NCBI GenBank assembly: GCA_964016885.1
Contig: OZ024743.1
Span: forward strand, 180,742,582-180,806,581
Length of the DNA stretch: 64,000 nucleotides
Reading direction: 5' to 3'
DNA from: Eledone cirrhosa
Lineage: Eukaryota > Mollusca > Cephalopoda > Octopoda > Eledonidae
In this document: positions 25,736-35,580 of the stretch, piece after piece
Layout: every line of letters begins with the position of its first letter
Numbering within the stretch: position 1 is the stretch's first letter
Notes under the pieces: generated by a model
Database searches by the model: none
Told to the model about the DNA's origin: nothing
What the model saw: the letters and a program-made list of their open reading frames with translations, nothing else
Made by a program: the position numbers and the translations under genes

Positions 25736-25774
25736 AGTTGTTGTTGGTGGTGGTGGTGTTGTTGTAGTAGATGT
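8097..25774 (-). CDS. Putative Thr/Pro-rich mucin-like repeat reading frame (partial, no start or stop in frame)
   Basis: On the minus strand the triplets read ACA/ACT (Thr) and CCA (Pro), giving repeats of about six or seven Thr followed by about three Pro, with scattered Ala (GCA), Ser (TCA), Ile, Leu and Arg. This resembles the Pro/Thr/Ser tandem-repeat domains of secreted mucins and glycosylated linkers, which lack sequence homology but share composition. For 10602-25774 openness is certain: the complementary + frame contains no TAN or CAN codon, so no stop can occur, giving about 5,057 codons. Between 8097 and 10602 I saw none by eye. There is no ATG and no usual alternative start, no signal peptide, no cysteine domain and no stop, so at best this is an internal fragment. 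Caution: ACA, ACT and CCA cannot become stops by one substitution and triplet slippage preserves frame, so openness alone is weak evidence. A non-coding array is equally plausible. Confidence 0.25.
9795..11865. repeat. 1,023-base tandem duplication
   Basis: Rare variants recur at a constant offset of 1,023 bases (3 x 341): GGAGGTGTTGCTG at 9871 and 10894, TGTATTTG at 10205 and 11228, and GGTTGTGGTGTTGTAGTCG at 10716 and 11739. Homology to the left is lost near 9795, and the copies diverge to the right at about 10843/11866. A few substitutions separate them, for example GTATTT near 10544 against GTAGTT near 11567, and GTTATT near 9986 against GTTGTT near 11009. The length keeps triplet phase. 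Confidence 0.85.
16208..19687. repeat. 1,740-base tandem pair nested in subarray II
   Basis: The block starting near 16208 repeats from about 17948. GTGGCGGTGG motifs, the TGGTGTTGAAG variant (16613/18353), the TTGCTGGTGGCGG variant (17023/18763) and a GTTAGTGG pair near 17210/18970 all recur 1,740 bases apart. The left edge is set by GGTGATGG at about 16203 against GGTGGTGG at 17943. A small difference is GTTGTTGATGG near 18227 in copy two. Length is 3 x 580. Confidence 0.8.
20000..25500. repeat. Tandem pair of about 2.77 kb at the end of subarray II
   Basis: Landmarks recur at offsets of 2,763-2,778: the TCTTG variant at 20285/23060, GGTTGTGG near 20852/23630, GCGGCGG at 21211/23989, and GTTGCAG at 21971 against GTTGCAC at 24734. 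Offsets differ only by triplet multiples, so small in-phase gains and losses followed the duplication. A third, partial copy lies at about 27280-28730 (GGTAGTG at 24306 and 27344). Edges are approximate. Confidence 0.75.
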
Positions 25775-28704
25775 TGTGGTGGTGGTGTTGTTGTAGTTGT
25801 CGTTGGTGGTGGTGTTGTTGTTGTAGTTGTTGTTGGTGGTGGTGTTGTAGTTGTAGTTGTTGGTGGTGGTGGTGGTGTTGTAGTTGTAGTTGTTGTTGGT
25901 GGTGGTGGTGTTGTAGTTGTTGTTGGTGGTGGTGTTGTAGTTGTTGTAGTTGTTGTTGGTGGTGTTGTTGTTGTAGTTGTTGTTGTAGTTGGTGGTGGTA
26001 TTGTTGTTGTAGTTGTAGTTGTTGTTGTAGGTGGTGTTGTTGTTGTAGTTGTTGTTGTTGGTGGTGGTGTTGTAGTTGTAGTTGTAGTTGTTGTTGGTGG
26101 TGGTGGTGTTGTTGTAGTTGTTGTTGGTGGCGTTGTTGTAGTTGTAGTTGTTGTTGTTGGTGGTGTTGTTGTTGTTGTAGTTGTTGTTGGTGGTGGTGGT
26201 GTTGTTGTAGTTGTTGTTGGTGGTGGTGGTGTTGTAGTTGTAGTTGTTGTTGGTGGTGGTGTTGTAGTTGTAGTTGTTGTTGGTGGTGGTGGTGTTGTAG
26301 TTGTAGTTGTTGTTGGTGGTGGTGTTGTAGTTGTAGTTGTTGTTGTAGGTGGTGTTGTTGTTGTTGTAGTTGTTGTTGTTGGTGGTGGTGTTGTTGTTGT
26401 AGTTGTTGTTGGTGGTGGTGGTGTTGTTGTAGTTGTTGTTGGTGGCGTTGTTGTAGTTGTAGTTGTTGTTGGTGGTGGTGTTGTTGTTGTTGTAGTTGTT
26501 GTTGGTGGTGGTGGTGTTGTAGTTGTAGTTGTTGTTGGTGGTGGTGTTGTAGCTGTAGTTGTTGTTGGTGGTGGTGTTGTAGTTGTAGTTGTTGTTGTAG
26601 GTGGTGTTGTTGTTGTTGTAGTTGTTGTTGTTGGTGGTGTTGTTGTTGTTGTAGTTGTTGTTGATGGTGGTGTTGTTGTTGTAGTTGTTGTTGGTGGTGG
26701 TGTTGTAGTTGTAGATGTTGTTGGTGGTGGTGTTGTTGTTGTAGTTGTTGGTGGTGGTGCTGTTTTTGTTGTTGTAGTTGTTGTTGGTGGTGGTGTTGTT
26801 GTTGTAGTTGTTGTTGTTGGTGGTGTTGTAGTTGTAGTTGTTGTTGGTGGTGGTGTTGTAGTTGTAGTTGTTGGTGGTGGTGTTGTTGTAGTTGTAGTTG
26901 GTGGTGGTGGTGTTGTTGTTGTTGTTGGTGGTGGTGGTGTTGTTGTAGTTGTTGTTGGTGGTGGTGTTGTAGTTGTAGTTGTTGTAGTTGGTGGTGGTGT
27001 TGTTGTAGTTGTAGTTGTTGTTGTTGGTGGTGTTGTTGTTGTTGTAGTTGTTGTTGGTGGTGGTGGTGTTGTTGTAGTTGTTGTTGGTGGTGGTGGTGTT
27101 GTAGTTGTAGTTGTTGTTGGTGGTGGTGTTGTAGTTGTAGTTGTTGTTGGTGGTGGTGGTGTTGTAGTTGTAGTTGTTGTTGGTGGTGTTGTTGTTGTTG
27201 TAGTTGTTGTTGTTGGTAGTGGTGTTGTAGTTGTAGTTGTTGTTGGTGGTGGTGTTGTAGTTGTAGTTGTTGTTGTTGGTGGCGGTGTTGTAGTTGTAGT
27301 TGTTGTTGGTGGTGTTGTTGTTGTTGTAGTTGTAGTTGTTGTTGGTAGTGTTGTTGTTGTTGTAGTTGTAGTTGTTGGTGTTGTAGTTGTTGTTGGTGGT
27401 GGTGTTGTTGTAGTTGTTGTTGGTGGCGGTGTTGTAGTTGTAGTTGTTGTTGGTGGTGTTGTTGTTGTCGTAGTTGTAGTTGTTGTTGGTGTTGTAGTTG
27501 TAGTTGTTGTTGGTGGCGGTGTTGTAGTTGTTGCTGGTGGTGGTGTTGTTGTAGTTGTTGTTGGTGGCGGTGTTGTAGTTGTAGTTGTTGTTGGTGGTGT
27601 TGTTGTTGTTGTAGTTGTAGTTGTTGGTGTTGTAGGTGTTGTTGGTGGTGGTGTTGTTGTAGTTGTTGTTGGTGGCGGTGTTGTAGTTGTAGTTGTTGTT
27701 GGTGGTGTTGTTGTTGTCGTAGTTGTAGTTGTTGTTGGTGTTGTAGTTGTAGTTGTTGTTGGTGGTGGTGTTGTTGTAGTTGTTGTTGGTGGCGGTGTTG
27801 TAGTTGTAGTTGTTGTTGGTGGTGTTGTTGTTGTCGTAGTTGTAGTTGTTGTTGGTGTTGTAGTTGTAGTTGTTGCTGGTGGCGGTGTTGTTGTTGTAGT
27901 TGTTGTTGGTGGTGGTCGTGTTGTTGTTGTAGTTGTTGTTGGTGGTGGTGTTGTAGTTGTTGTTGGTGGTGGTGTTGTAGTTGTAGTTGGTGGTGGTGGT
28001 GGTGTTGTTGTTGTAGTTGTAGTTGTTGTTGTTGGTGGTGTTGTAGTTGTTGTTGGTGGTGGTGGTGGTGTTGTTGTTGTAGTTGTAGTTGTTGTTAGTG
28101 GTGGTGTTGTAGTTGTAGTTGTAGTTGTTGTTAGTGGTGGTGTTGTAGTTGTAGTTGTTGTTGGTGGTGTTGTTGTTGTAGTTGTTGTTGGTGGTGGTGG
28201 TGGTGTTGTTGTTGTAGTTGTAGTTGTTGGTGTTGGTGGTGTTGTAGTTGTAGTTGTTGTTGGTGGTGGTGTTGTAGTTGTAGTTGTTGGTGGTGGTGTT
28301 GTAGTTGTAGTTGTTGTTGGTGGTGGTGTTGTTGTTGTAGTTGTTGTTGGTGGTGGTGTTGTAGTTGTAGTTGTTGGTGGTGGTGGTGTTGTAGTTGTAG
28401 TTGTTGTTGGTGGTGGTGTTGTTGTTGTAGTTGTTGTTGGTGGTGGTGGTGGTGTTGTAGTTGTAGTTGTAGTTGTTGTTGGTGGTGGTGTTGTAGTTGT
28501 AGTTGTTGTTGGTGGTGGTGTTGTAGTTGTAGTTGTTGGTGTTGGTGGTGTTGTAGTTGTAGTTGTTGTTGGTGGTGGTGGTGGTGTTGTAGTTGTAGTT
28601 GTTGGTGTTGGTGGTGTTGTAGTTGTAGTTGTTGTTGGTGGTGGTGTTGTAGTTGTAGTTGTTGTTGGTGGTGGTGTTGTAGTTGTAGTTGTTGTTGGTG
28701 GTGG

Positions 28705-28743
<39 letters not shown>

Positions 28744-31700
28744 AGTTGTTGTTGGTGGTGGTGGTGTTGTAGTAGATGTTGTGGTGGTGGTGTTGTTGTA
28801 GTTGTTGTTGGTGGTGGTGTTGTTGTTGTAGTTGTTGTTGGTGGTGGTGTTGTAGTTGTAGTTGTTGGTGGTGGTGGTGGTGTTGTAGTTGTAGTTGTTG
28901 TTGGTGGTGGTGGTGTTGTAGTTGTAGTTGTTGTTGGTGGTGGTGTTGTAGTTGTTGTAGTTGTTGTTGGTGGTGTTGTTGTTGTAGTTGTTGTTGTAGT
29001 TGATGGTGGTGTTGTTGTTGTAGTTGTAGTTGTTGTTGTAGGTGGTGTTGTTGTTGTAGTTGTTGTTGTTGGTGGTGGTGTTGTAGTTGTAGTTGTAGTT
29101 GTTGTTGGTGGTGGTGGTGTTGTTGTAGTTGTTGTTGGTGGCGTTGTTGTAGTTGTAGTTGTTGTTGTTGGTGGTGTTGTTGTTGTTGTAGTTGTTGTTG
29201 GTGGTGGTGGTGTTGTTGTAGTTGTTGTTGGTGGTGGTGGTGTTGTAGTTGTAGTTGTTGTTGGTGGTGGTGTTGTAGTTGTAGTTGTTGTTGGTGGTGG
29301 TGGTGTTGTAGTTGTAGTTGTTGTTGGTGGTGGTGTTGTAGTTGTAGTTGTTGTTGTAGGTGGTGTTGTTGTTGTTGTAGTTGTTGTTGTTGGTGGTGGT
29401 GTTGTTGTTGTAGTTGTTGTTGGTGGTGGTGGTGTTGTTGTAGTTGTTGTTGGTGGCGTTGTTGTAGTTGTAGTTGTTGTTGGTGGTGGTGTTGTTGTTG
29501 TTGTTGTAGTTGTTGTTGGTGGTGGTGGTGTTGTAGTTGTAGTTGTTGTTGGTGGTGGTGTTGTAGCTGTAGTTGTTGTTGGTGGTGGTGTTGTAGTTGT
29601 AGTTGTTGTTGTAGGTGGTGTTGTTGTTGTTGTAGTTGTTGTTGTTGGTGGTGTTGTTGTTGTTGTAGTTGTTGTTGGTGGTGGTGTTGTTGTTGTAGTT
29701 GTTGTTGGTGGTGGTGTTGTAGTTGTAGATGTTGTTGGTGGTGGTGTTGTTGTTGTAGTTGTTGGTGGTGGTGCTGTTGTTGTTGTTGTAGTTGTTGTTA
29801 GTGGTGGTGTTGTTGTTGTAGATGTTGTTGTTGGTGGTGTTGTAGTTGTAGTTGTTGTTGGTGGTGGTGTTGTAGTTGTAGTTGTTGGTGGTGGTGTTGT
29901 TGTAGTTGTAGTTGGTGGTGGTGGTGTTGTTGTAATTGTTGTCGGTGGTGGTGTTGTAGTCGTAGTTGTTGTTGGAGGTGGTGTTGTAGTTGTTGTTGTT
30001 GGTGGTGGTGTTGTAGTTGTTGTTGGTGGTGGTGGTGTTGTTGTAGTTGTTGTTGGTGGTGGTGTTGTAGTTGTAGTTGTTGTTGTTGGTGGTGGTGTTG
30101 ATGTAGTTGTAGTTGTTGTTGTTGGTGGTGTTGTTGTTGTTGTGGTTGTTGTTGGTGGTGGTGGTGTTGTTGTAGTTGTTGTTGGTGGTGGTGGTGTTGT
30201 AGTTGTAGTTGTTGTTGGTGGTGGTGTTGTAGTTGTAGTTGTTGTTGTTGGTGGTGGTGTTGTAGTTGTTGTTGGTGGTGGTGGTGTTGTTGTAGTTGTT
30301 GTTGTTGGTGGTGGTGTTGTTGTTGTAGTTGTTGTTGGTGGTGGTGGTGTTGTTGTAGTTGTTGTTGGTGGCGTTGTTGTAGTTGTAGTTGTTGTTGGTG
30401 GTGGTGGTGTTGTTGTAGTTGTTGTTGGTGCTGGTGGTGTTGTTGTAGTTGTTGTTGTTGGTGGTGGTGTTGTAGTTGTTGGTGGTGGTGTTGTTGTTGT
30501 TGTAGTTGTTGTTGTTGGTGGTGGTGTTGTAGTTGTTGGTGGTGGTGTTGTTGTTGTTGTAGTTGTTGTTGGTGGTGGTGGTGTTGTAGTTGTAGTTGTT
30601 GTTGGTGGTGGTGTTGTAGCTGTAGTTGTTGTTGGTGGTGGTGTTGTAGTTGTAGTTGTTGTTGTAGGTGTTGTTGTTGTTGTTGTAGTTGTTGTTGGTG
30701 GTGTTGTTGTTGTTGTAGTTGTTGTTGGTGGTGGTGTTGTTGTTGTAGTTGTTGTTGGTGGTGGTGTTGTAGTTGTAGATGTTGTTGGTGGTGGTGTTGT
30801 TGTTGTAGTTGTTGTTGGTGGTGCTGTTGTTGTTGTTGTAGTTGTTGTTGGTGGTGGTGTTGTTGTTGTAGTTGTTGTTGTTGGTGGTGTTGTAGTTGTA
30901 GTTGTTGTTGGTGGTGGTGTTGTAGTTGTAGTTGTTGGTGGTGGTGTTGTTGTAGTTGTAGTTGGTGGTGGTGGTGTTGTTGTAGTTGTTGTTGGTGGTG
31001 GTGTTGTAGTTGTATTCGTTGTTGGAGGTGGTGTTGTAGTTGTTGTTGTTGGTGGTGGTGTTGTAGTTGTTGTTGGTGGTGGTGGTGTTGTTGTAGTTGT
31101 TGTTGGTGGTGGTGTTGTAGTTGTAGTTGTTGTTGTTGGTGGTGGTGTTGTTGTAGTTGTTGTTGGTGGTGGTGGTGGTGTTGTTGTTGTAGTTGTTGTT
31201 GGTGGTGGTGGTGTTGTTGTAGTTGTTGTTGTTGGTGGTGGTGTTGTAGTTGTTGTTGTTGGTGGTGGTGTTGTAGTTGTTGTTGGTGGTGGTGTTGTTG
31301 TTGCAGTTGTTGTTGGTGGTGGTGTTGCTGTTGTAGTTGTTGTTGTTGGTGGTGGTGGTGTTGTTGTTGTAGTTGTTGGTGGTGGTGGTGTTGTTGTTGT
31401 AGGTGTTGTTGGTGGTGGTGTTGTAGTTGTAGTTGTTGTTGGTGGCGGTGTTGCTGTTGTAGTTGTTGTTGTTGGTGGTGGTGGTGGTGTTGTTGTTGTA
31501 GTTGTTGTTGGTGGTGGTGTTGTTGTTGTAGTTGTTGTTGGTGGCGGTGTTGTTGTTGTAGTTGTTGTTGGTGGTGGTGGTGTTGTTGTAGTTGTTGTTG
31601 TGGTGGTGGTGTTGTTGTACTTGTTGTTGTAGTTGTTGTTGGTGGTGGTGTTGTAGTTGTAGTTGTTGGTGGTGGTGGTGGTGTTGTAGTTGTAGTTGTT

Positions 31701-33680
31701 GGTGGTGGTGGTGGTGTTGTAGTTGTTGTTGGTGGTGTTGTTGTTGTAGTTGTTGTAGTTGGTGGTGGTGTTGTTGTTGTAGTTGTAGTTCTTGTTGTAG
31801 GTGGTGGTGTTGTTGTTGTTGTTGTTGTTGTTGGTGGTGGTGTTGTTGTTGTAGTTGTAGTTGTTGTTGGTGGTGGTGGTGTTGTAGTTGTTGGTGGTGG
31901 TGTTGTTGTTGTTGTAGTTGTTGTTGGTGGTGGTGGTGTTGTAGTTGTAGTTGTTGTTGGTGGTGGTGTTGTAGTTGTAGTTGTTGACGGTGGTGGTGGT
32001 GTTGTAGTTGTAGTTGTTGTTGGTGGTGGTGTTGTAGTTGTAGTTGTTGTTGTAGGTGGTGTTGTTGTTGTTGTAGTTGTTGTTGTTGGTGGTGGTGTTG
32101 TTGTTGTAGTTGTTGTTGGTGGTGGTGGTGTTGTTGTAGTTGTTGTTGGTGGCGTTGTTGTAGTTGTAGTTGTTGTTGTCGGTGGTGTTGTTGTTGTTGT
32201 AGTTGTTGTTGGTGGTGGTGGTGTTGTAGTTGTAGTTGTTGTTGGTGGTGGTGTTGTAGCTGTAGTTGTTGTTGGTGGTGGTGTTGTAGTTGTAGTTGTT
32301 GTTGTTGGTGATGGTGGTGTTGTTGTAGTTGTTGTTGGTGGCGGTGTTGTAGTTGTAGTTGTTGGTGGTGGTGGTGTTGTAGTTGTTGTTGGTGGTGGTG
32401 TTGTAGTTGTAGTTGTTGTTGGTGGTGGTGTTGTTGTTGTAGTTGTAGTTGTTGTTGTAGGTGGTGTTGTTGTTGTAGTTGTTGTTGTTGGTGGTGGTGG
32501 TGTTGTAGTTGTAGTTGTTGGTGGTGGTGGTGTTGTTGTTGTTGTAGTTGTTGTTGGTGGTGGTGGTGTTGTTGTAGTTGTTGTTGTTGGTGGTGGTGTT
32601 GTTGTAGTTGTTGGTGGTGTTGTAGTTGTAGTTGTTGTTGTTGATAGTGGTGGTGTTGTTGTAGTTGTTGTTGTTGGTGGTGGTGTTGTAGTTGTAGTTG
32701 TTGTTGTTGGTGGTGTTGTAGCTGTAGTTGTTGTTGTTGGTGGTGGTGTTGTTGTAGTTGTTGTTGGTGCTGGTGGTGTTGTTGTAGTTGTTGTTGGTGG
32801 CGGTGTTGTAGTTGTAGTTGTTGTTGGTGGTGGTGTTGTTGTTGTAGTTGTTGTTGGTGGTGGTGGTGGTGTTGTTGTTGTAGTTGTTGTAGATGGTGGT
32901 GTTGTAGTTGTAGTTGTTGTTGGTGGTGGTGGTGTTGTTGTAGTTGTTGGTGGCGGTGGTCTTGTTGTTGTAGTTGTAGTTGTTGTTGGTGGTGGTGTTG
33001 TAGTTGTAGTTGTTGGTGGTGGTGTTGTTGTAGTTGTTGTTGTTGGTGGTGGTGGTGTTGTTGTAGTTGTTGTTGGTGGTGGTGTTGTAGTTGTAGTTGT
33101 TGTTGGAGGTGGCGTTGTAGTTGTTGTTGTTGGTGGTGGTGTTGTAGTTGTTGTTGTTGGTGGTGGTGTTGTTGTAGTTGTTGTTGGTGGTGGTGTTGTA
33201 GTTGTAGTTGTTGTTGTTGGTGGTGGTGTTGTTGTAGTTGTTGTTGGTGGTGGTGGTAGTTTTGTTGTTGTAGTTGTTGTTGGTGGTGGTGTTGTTGTTG
33301 TAGTTGTTGTTGGTGGCGGTGTTGTTGTAGTTGTTGTTGGTGGTGGTGTTGCTGTTGTAGTTGTTGTTGGTGGTGGTGGCGTTGTTGTTGTAGTTGTTGG
33401 TGGTGGTGGTGTTGTTGTTGTAGTTGTTGTTGGTGTTGTAGTTGTAGTTGTTGTTGGTGGCGGTGTTGCTGTTGTAGTTGTTGTTGTTGGTGGTGGTGGT
33501 GTTGTTGTTGTAGTTGTTGTTGGTGGTGGTGTTGTTGTTGTAGTTGTTGTTGGTGGCGGTGTTGTTGTTGTAGTTGTTGTTGGTGGTAGTGGTGTTGTTG
33601 TAGTTGTTGTTGTGGTGGTGGTGTTGTTGTAGTTGTTGTTGGTGGTGGTGTTGTTGTTGTAGTTGTTGTTGGTAGTGGTG

Positions 33681-33712
<32 letters not shown>

Positions 33713-35580
33713 GTTGTAGTTGTAGTTGTTGGTGTTGGTGGTGGTGTTGTAGTTGTAGTTGTTGTTGGTGGTGGTGTTGTAGTTGTTGTAGTTGTTGTTG
33801 GTGGTGTTGTTGTTGTAGTTGTTGTTGTTGTTGGTGGTGGTGTTGTAGTTGTAATTGGTGGTGGTGTTGTTGTTGTAGTTGTAGTTGTTGTTGTAGGTGG
33901 TGTTGTTGTTGTAGTTGTTGTTGGTGGTGGTGGTGTTGTTGTAGTTGTTGTTGGTGGCGTTGTTGTAGTTGTAGTTGTTGGTGGTGGTGTTGTTGTTGTT
34001 GTAGTTGTTGTTGGTGGTGGTGGTTTTGTTGTAGTTGTTGTTGGTGGTGGTGGTGGTGTTGTAGTTGTAGTTGTTGTTGGTGGTGGTGGTGTTGTAGTTG
34101 TAGTTGTTGTTGGTGGTGGTGTTGTAGTTGTAGTTGTTGTTGTAGGTGGTGTTGTTGTTGTAGTTGTTGTTGTTGGTGGTGATGTTGTTGTTGTAGTTGT
34201 TGTTGGTGGTGGTGGTGTTGTTGTAGTTGTTGTTGGTGGCGTTGTTGTAGTTGTAGTTGTTGTTGGTGGTGGTGTTGTTGTTGTTGTAGTTGTTGTTGGT
34301 GGTGGTGGTGTTGTTGTAGTTGTTGTTGGTGGTGTTGTAGCTGTAGTTGTTGTTGGTGGTGGTGTAGTAGTTGTAGTTGTTGTTGGTGGTGGTGTTGTAG
34401 CTGTAGTTGTTGTTGGTGGTGGTGTTGTAGTTGTAGTTGTTGTTGTAGGTTGTGTTGTTGTTGTTGTAGTTGTTGTTGTTGGTGGTGGTGTTGTAGTTGT
34501 TGTTGTTGTTGTTGGTGGTGGTGTTGTTGTAGTTGTTGTTGGTGCTGGTGGTGTTGTTGTAGTTGTTGTTGGTGGCGGTGTTGTAGTTGTAGTTGTTGTT
34601 GGTGGTGGTGTTGTAGTTGTAGTTGTTGGTGGTGGTGGTGTTGTAGTTGTTGTTGGTGGTGGTGTTGTAGTTGTAGTTGTTGTTGGTGGTGGTGTTGTTG
34701 TTGTAGTTGTAGTTGTTGTTGTAAGTGGTGTTGTTGTTGTAGTTGTTGTTGTTGGTGGTGGTGGTGTTGTAGTTGTAGTTGTTGGTGGTGGTGGTGTTGT
34801 TGTAGTTGTTGTTGGTGGTGGCGGTGGTGTTGTTGTTGTAGTTGTTGTTGGTGGTGGTGGTGTTGTTGTAGTTGTTGTTGTTGTAGTTGTTGTTGGTGGT
34901 GGTGGTGTTGTTGTAGTTGTTGTTGTTGGTGGTGGTGTTGTAGTTGTAGTTGTTGTTGTTGGTGGTGGTGTTGTAGTTGTAGTTGTTGGTGGTGGTGGTG
35001 TTGTAGTTGTAGTTGTTGGTGGTGGTGGTGTTGTTGTAGTTGTAGTTGTTGGTGGTGGTGGTGTTGTTGTTGTTGTAGTTGTTGTTGGTGGTGGTGGTGT
35101 TGTTGTAGTTGTTGTTGGTGGTGTTGTAGTTGTAGTTGTTGTTGTTGGTGGTGGTGGTGTTGTTGTAGTTGTTGTTGTTGGTGGTGGTGTTGTAGTTGTA
35201 GTTGTTGTTGTTGGTGGTGGTGTTGTAGTTGTAGTTGTTGGTGGTGGTGGTGTTGTAGTTGTAGTTGTTGTTGGTGGCGGTGTTGTTGTTGTAGTTGTTG
35301 TTGGTGGTGGTGGTGGTGTTGTTGTTGTAGTTGTTGTTGGTGCTGGTGGTGTTGTTGTAGTTGTTGTTGGTGCTGGTGGTGTTGTTGTAGTTGTTGTTGG
35401 TGGCGGTGTTGTAGTTGTAGTTGTTGTTGTTGGTGGTGTTGTTGTTGTAGTTGTTGTTGGTGGTGGTGGTGGTTTTGTTGTTGTAGTTGTTGTTGCTGGT
35501 GGTGTTGTAGTTGTAGTTGTTGTTGGTGGTGGTGTTGTAGTTGTAGTTGTTGTTGGTGGTGGTGTTGTTGTTGTAGTTGT
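25775..35580. repeat. Subarray III: units carrying the GTTGTGGTGG deletion marker (order a, a, b, c)
   Basis: A recurring context has lost one T, turning GTTGGTGG into GTGGTGG. The first TGG lies at 25777, 28782, 31601 and 33613. Three sub-types can be told apart. Type a is preceded by GAT, with a long GTT run containing GTTGATG about 50-80 bases earlier (25777, 28782). Type b is followed by GTACTTG (31601). Type c has neither (33613). The 25777 and 28782 copies sit in a tandem duplication of about 3,005 bases. Each interval is 2 modulo 3, so no other net frame change lies between markers. The region also contains many GGCGTTG and GTAGGTGGTG variants. Confidence 0.8.

Larger units (their letters stand above)
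11866..25774. repeat. Subarray II: higher-order units of about 2.8-4.2 kb
   Basis: A double variant, TCTTGTAGTTGTATGTGG, occurs at 12161, 16133, 20285 and 23060, giving intervals of 3,972, 4,152 and 2,775 bases, all multiples of three. A second landmark, TTGCTGGTGGCGG, at 14611, 17023 and 18763 and a third, TGGTGTTGAAG, at 14201, 16613 and 18353 share the same spacings (2,412 and 1,740), showing nested duplication. Wobble-type variants (GGC, GTC, GGG) are common. Triplet phase is unbroken over the whole stretch. Both the Val/Gly reading on the + strand and the Thr/Pro reading on the minus strand therefore stay open throughout. Confidence 0.85.

Noticed and set aside
25775..25785. Programmed ribosomal frameshift at the GTGGTGG markers
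   Set aside because: No slippery heptamer or downstream structure is apparent, and the site is better explained as one inherited deletion copied by duplication.
10602..25796. 5,064-codon Val/Gly open frame on the + strand starting at GTG
   Set aside because: The start is only a GTT-to-GTG variant with no sign of an initiation context. The frame continues open upstream. The product would be poly-Val/Gly with no recognisable domain. Neither GTN nor GGT easily mutates to a stop, so openness is expected.
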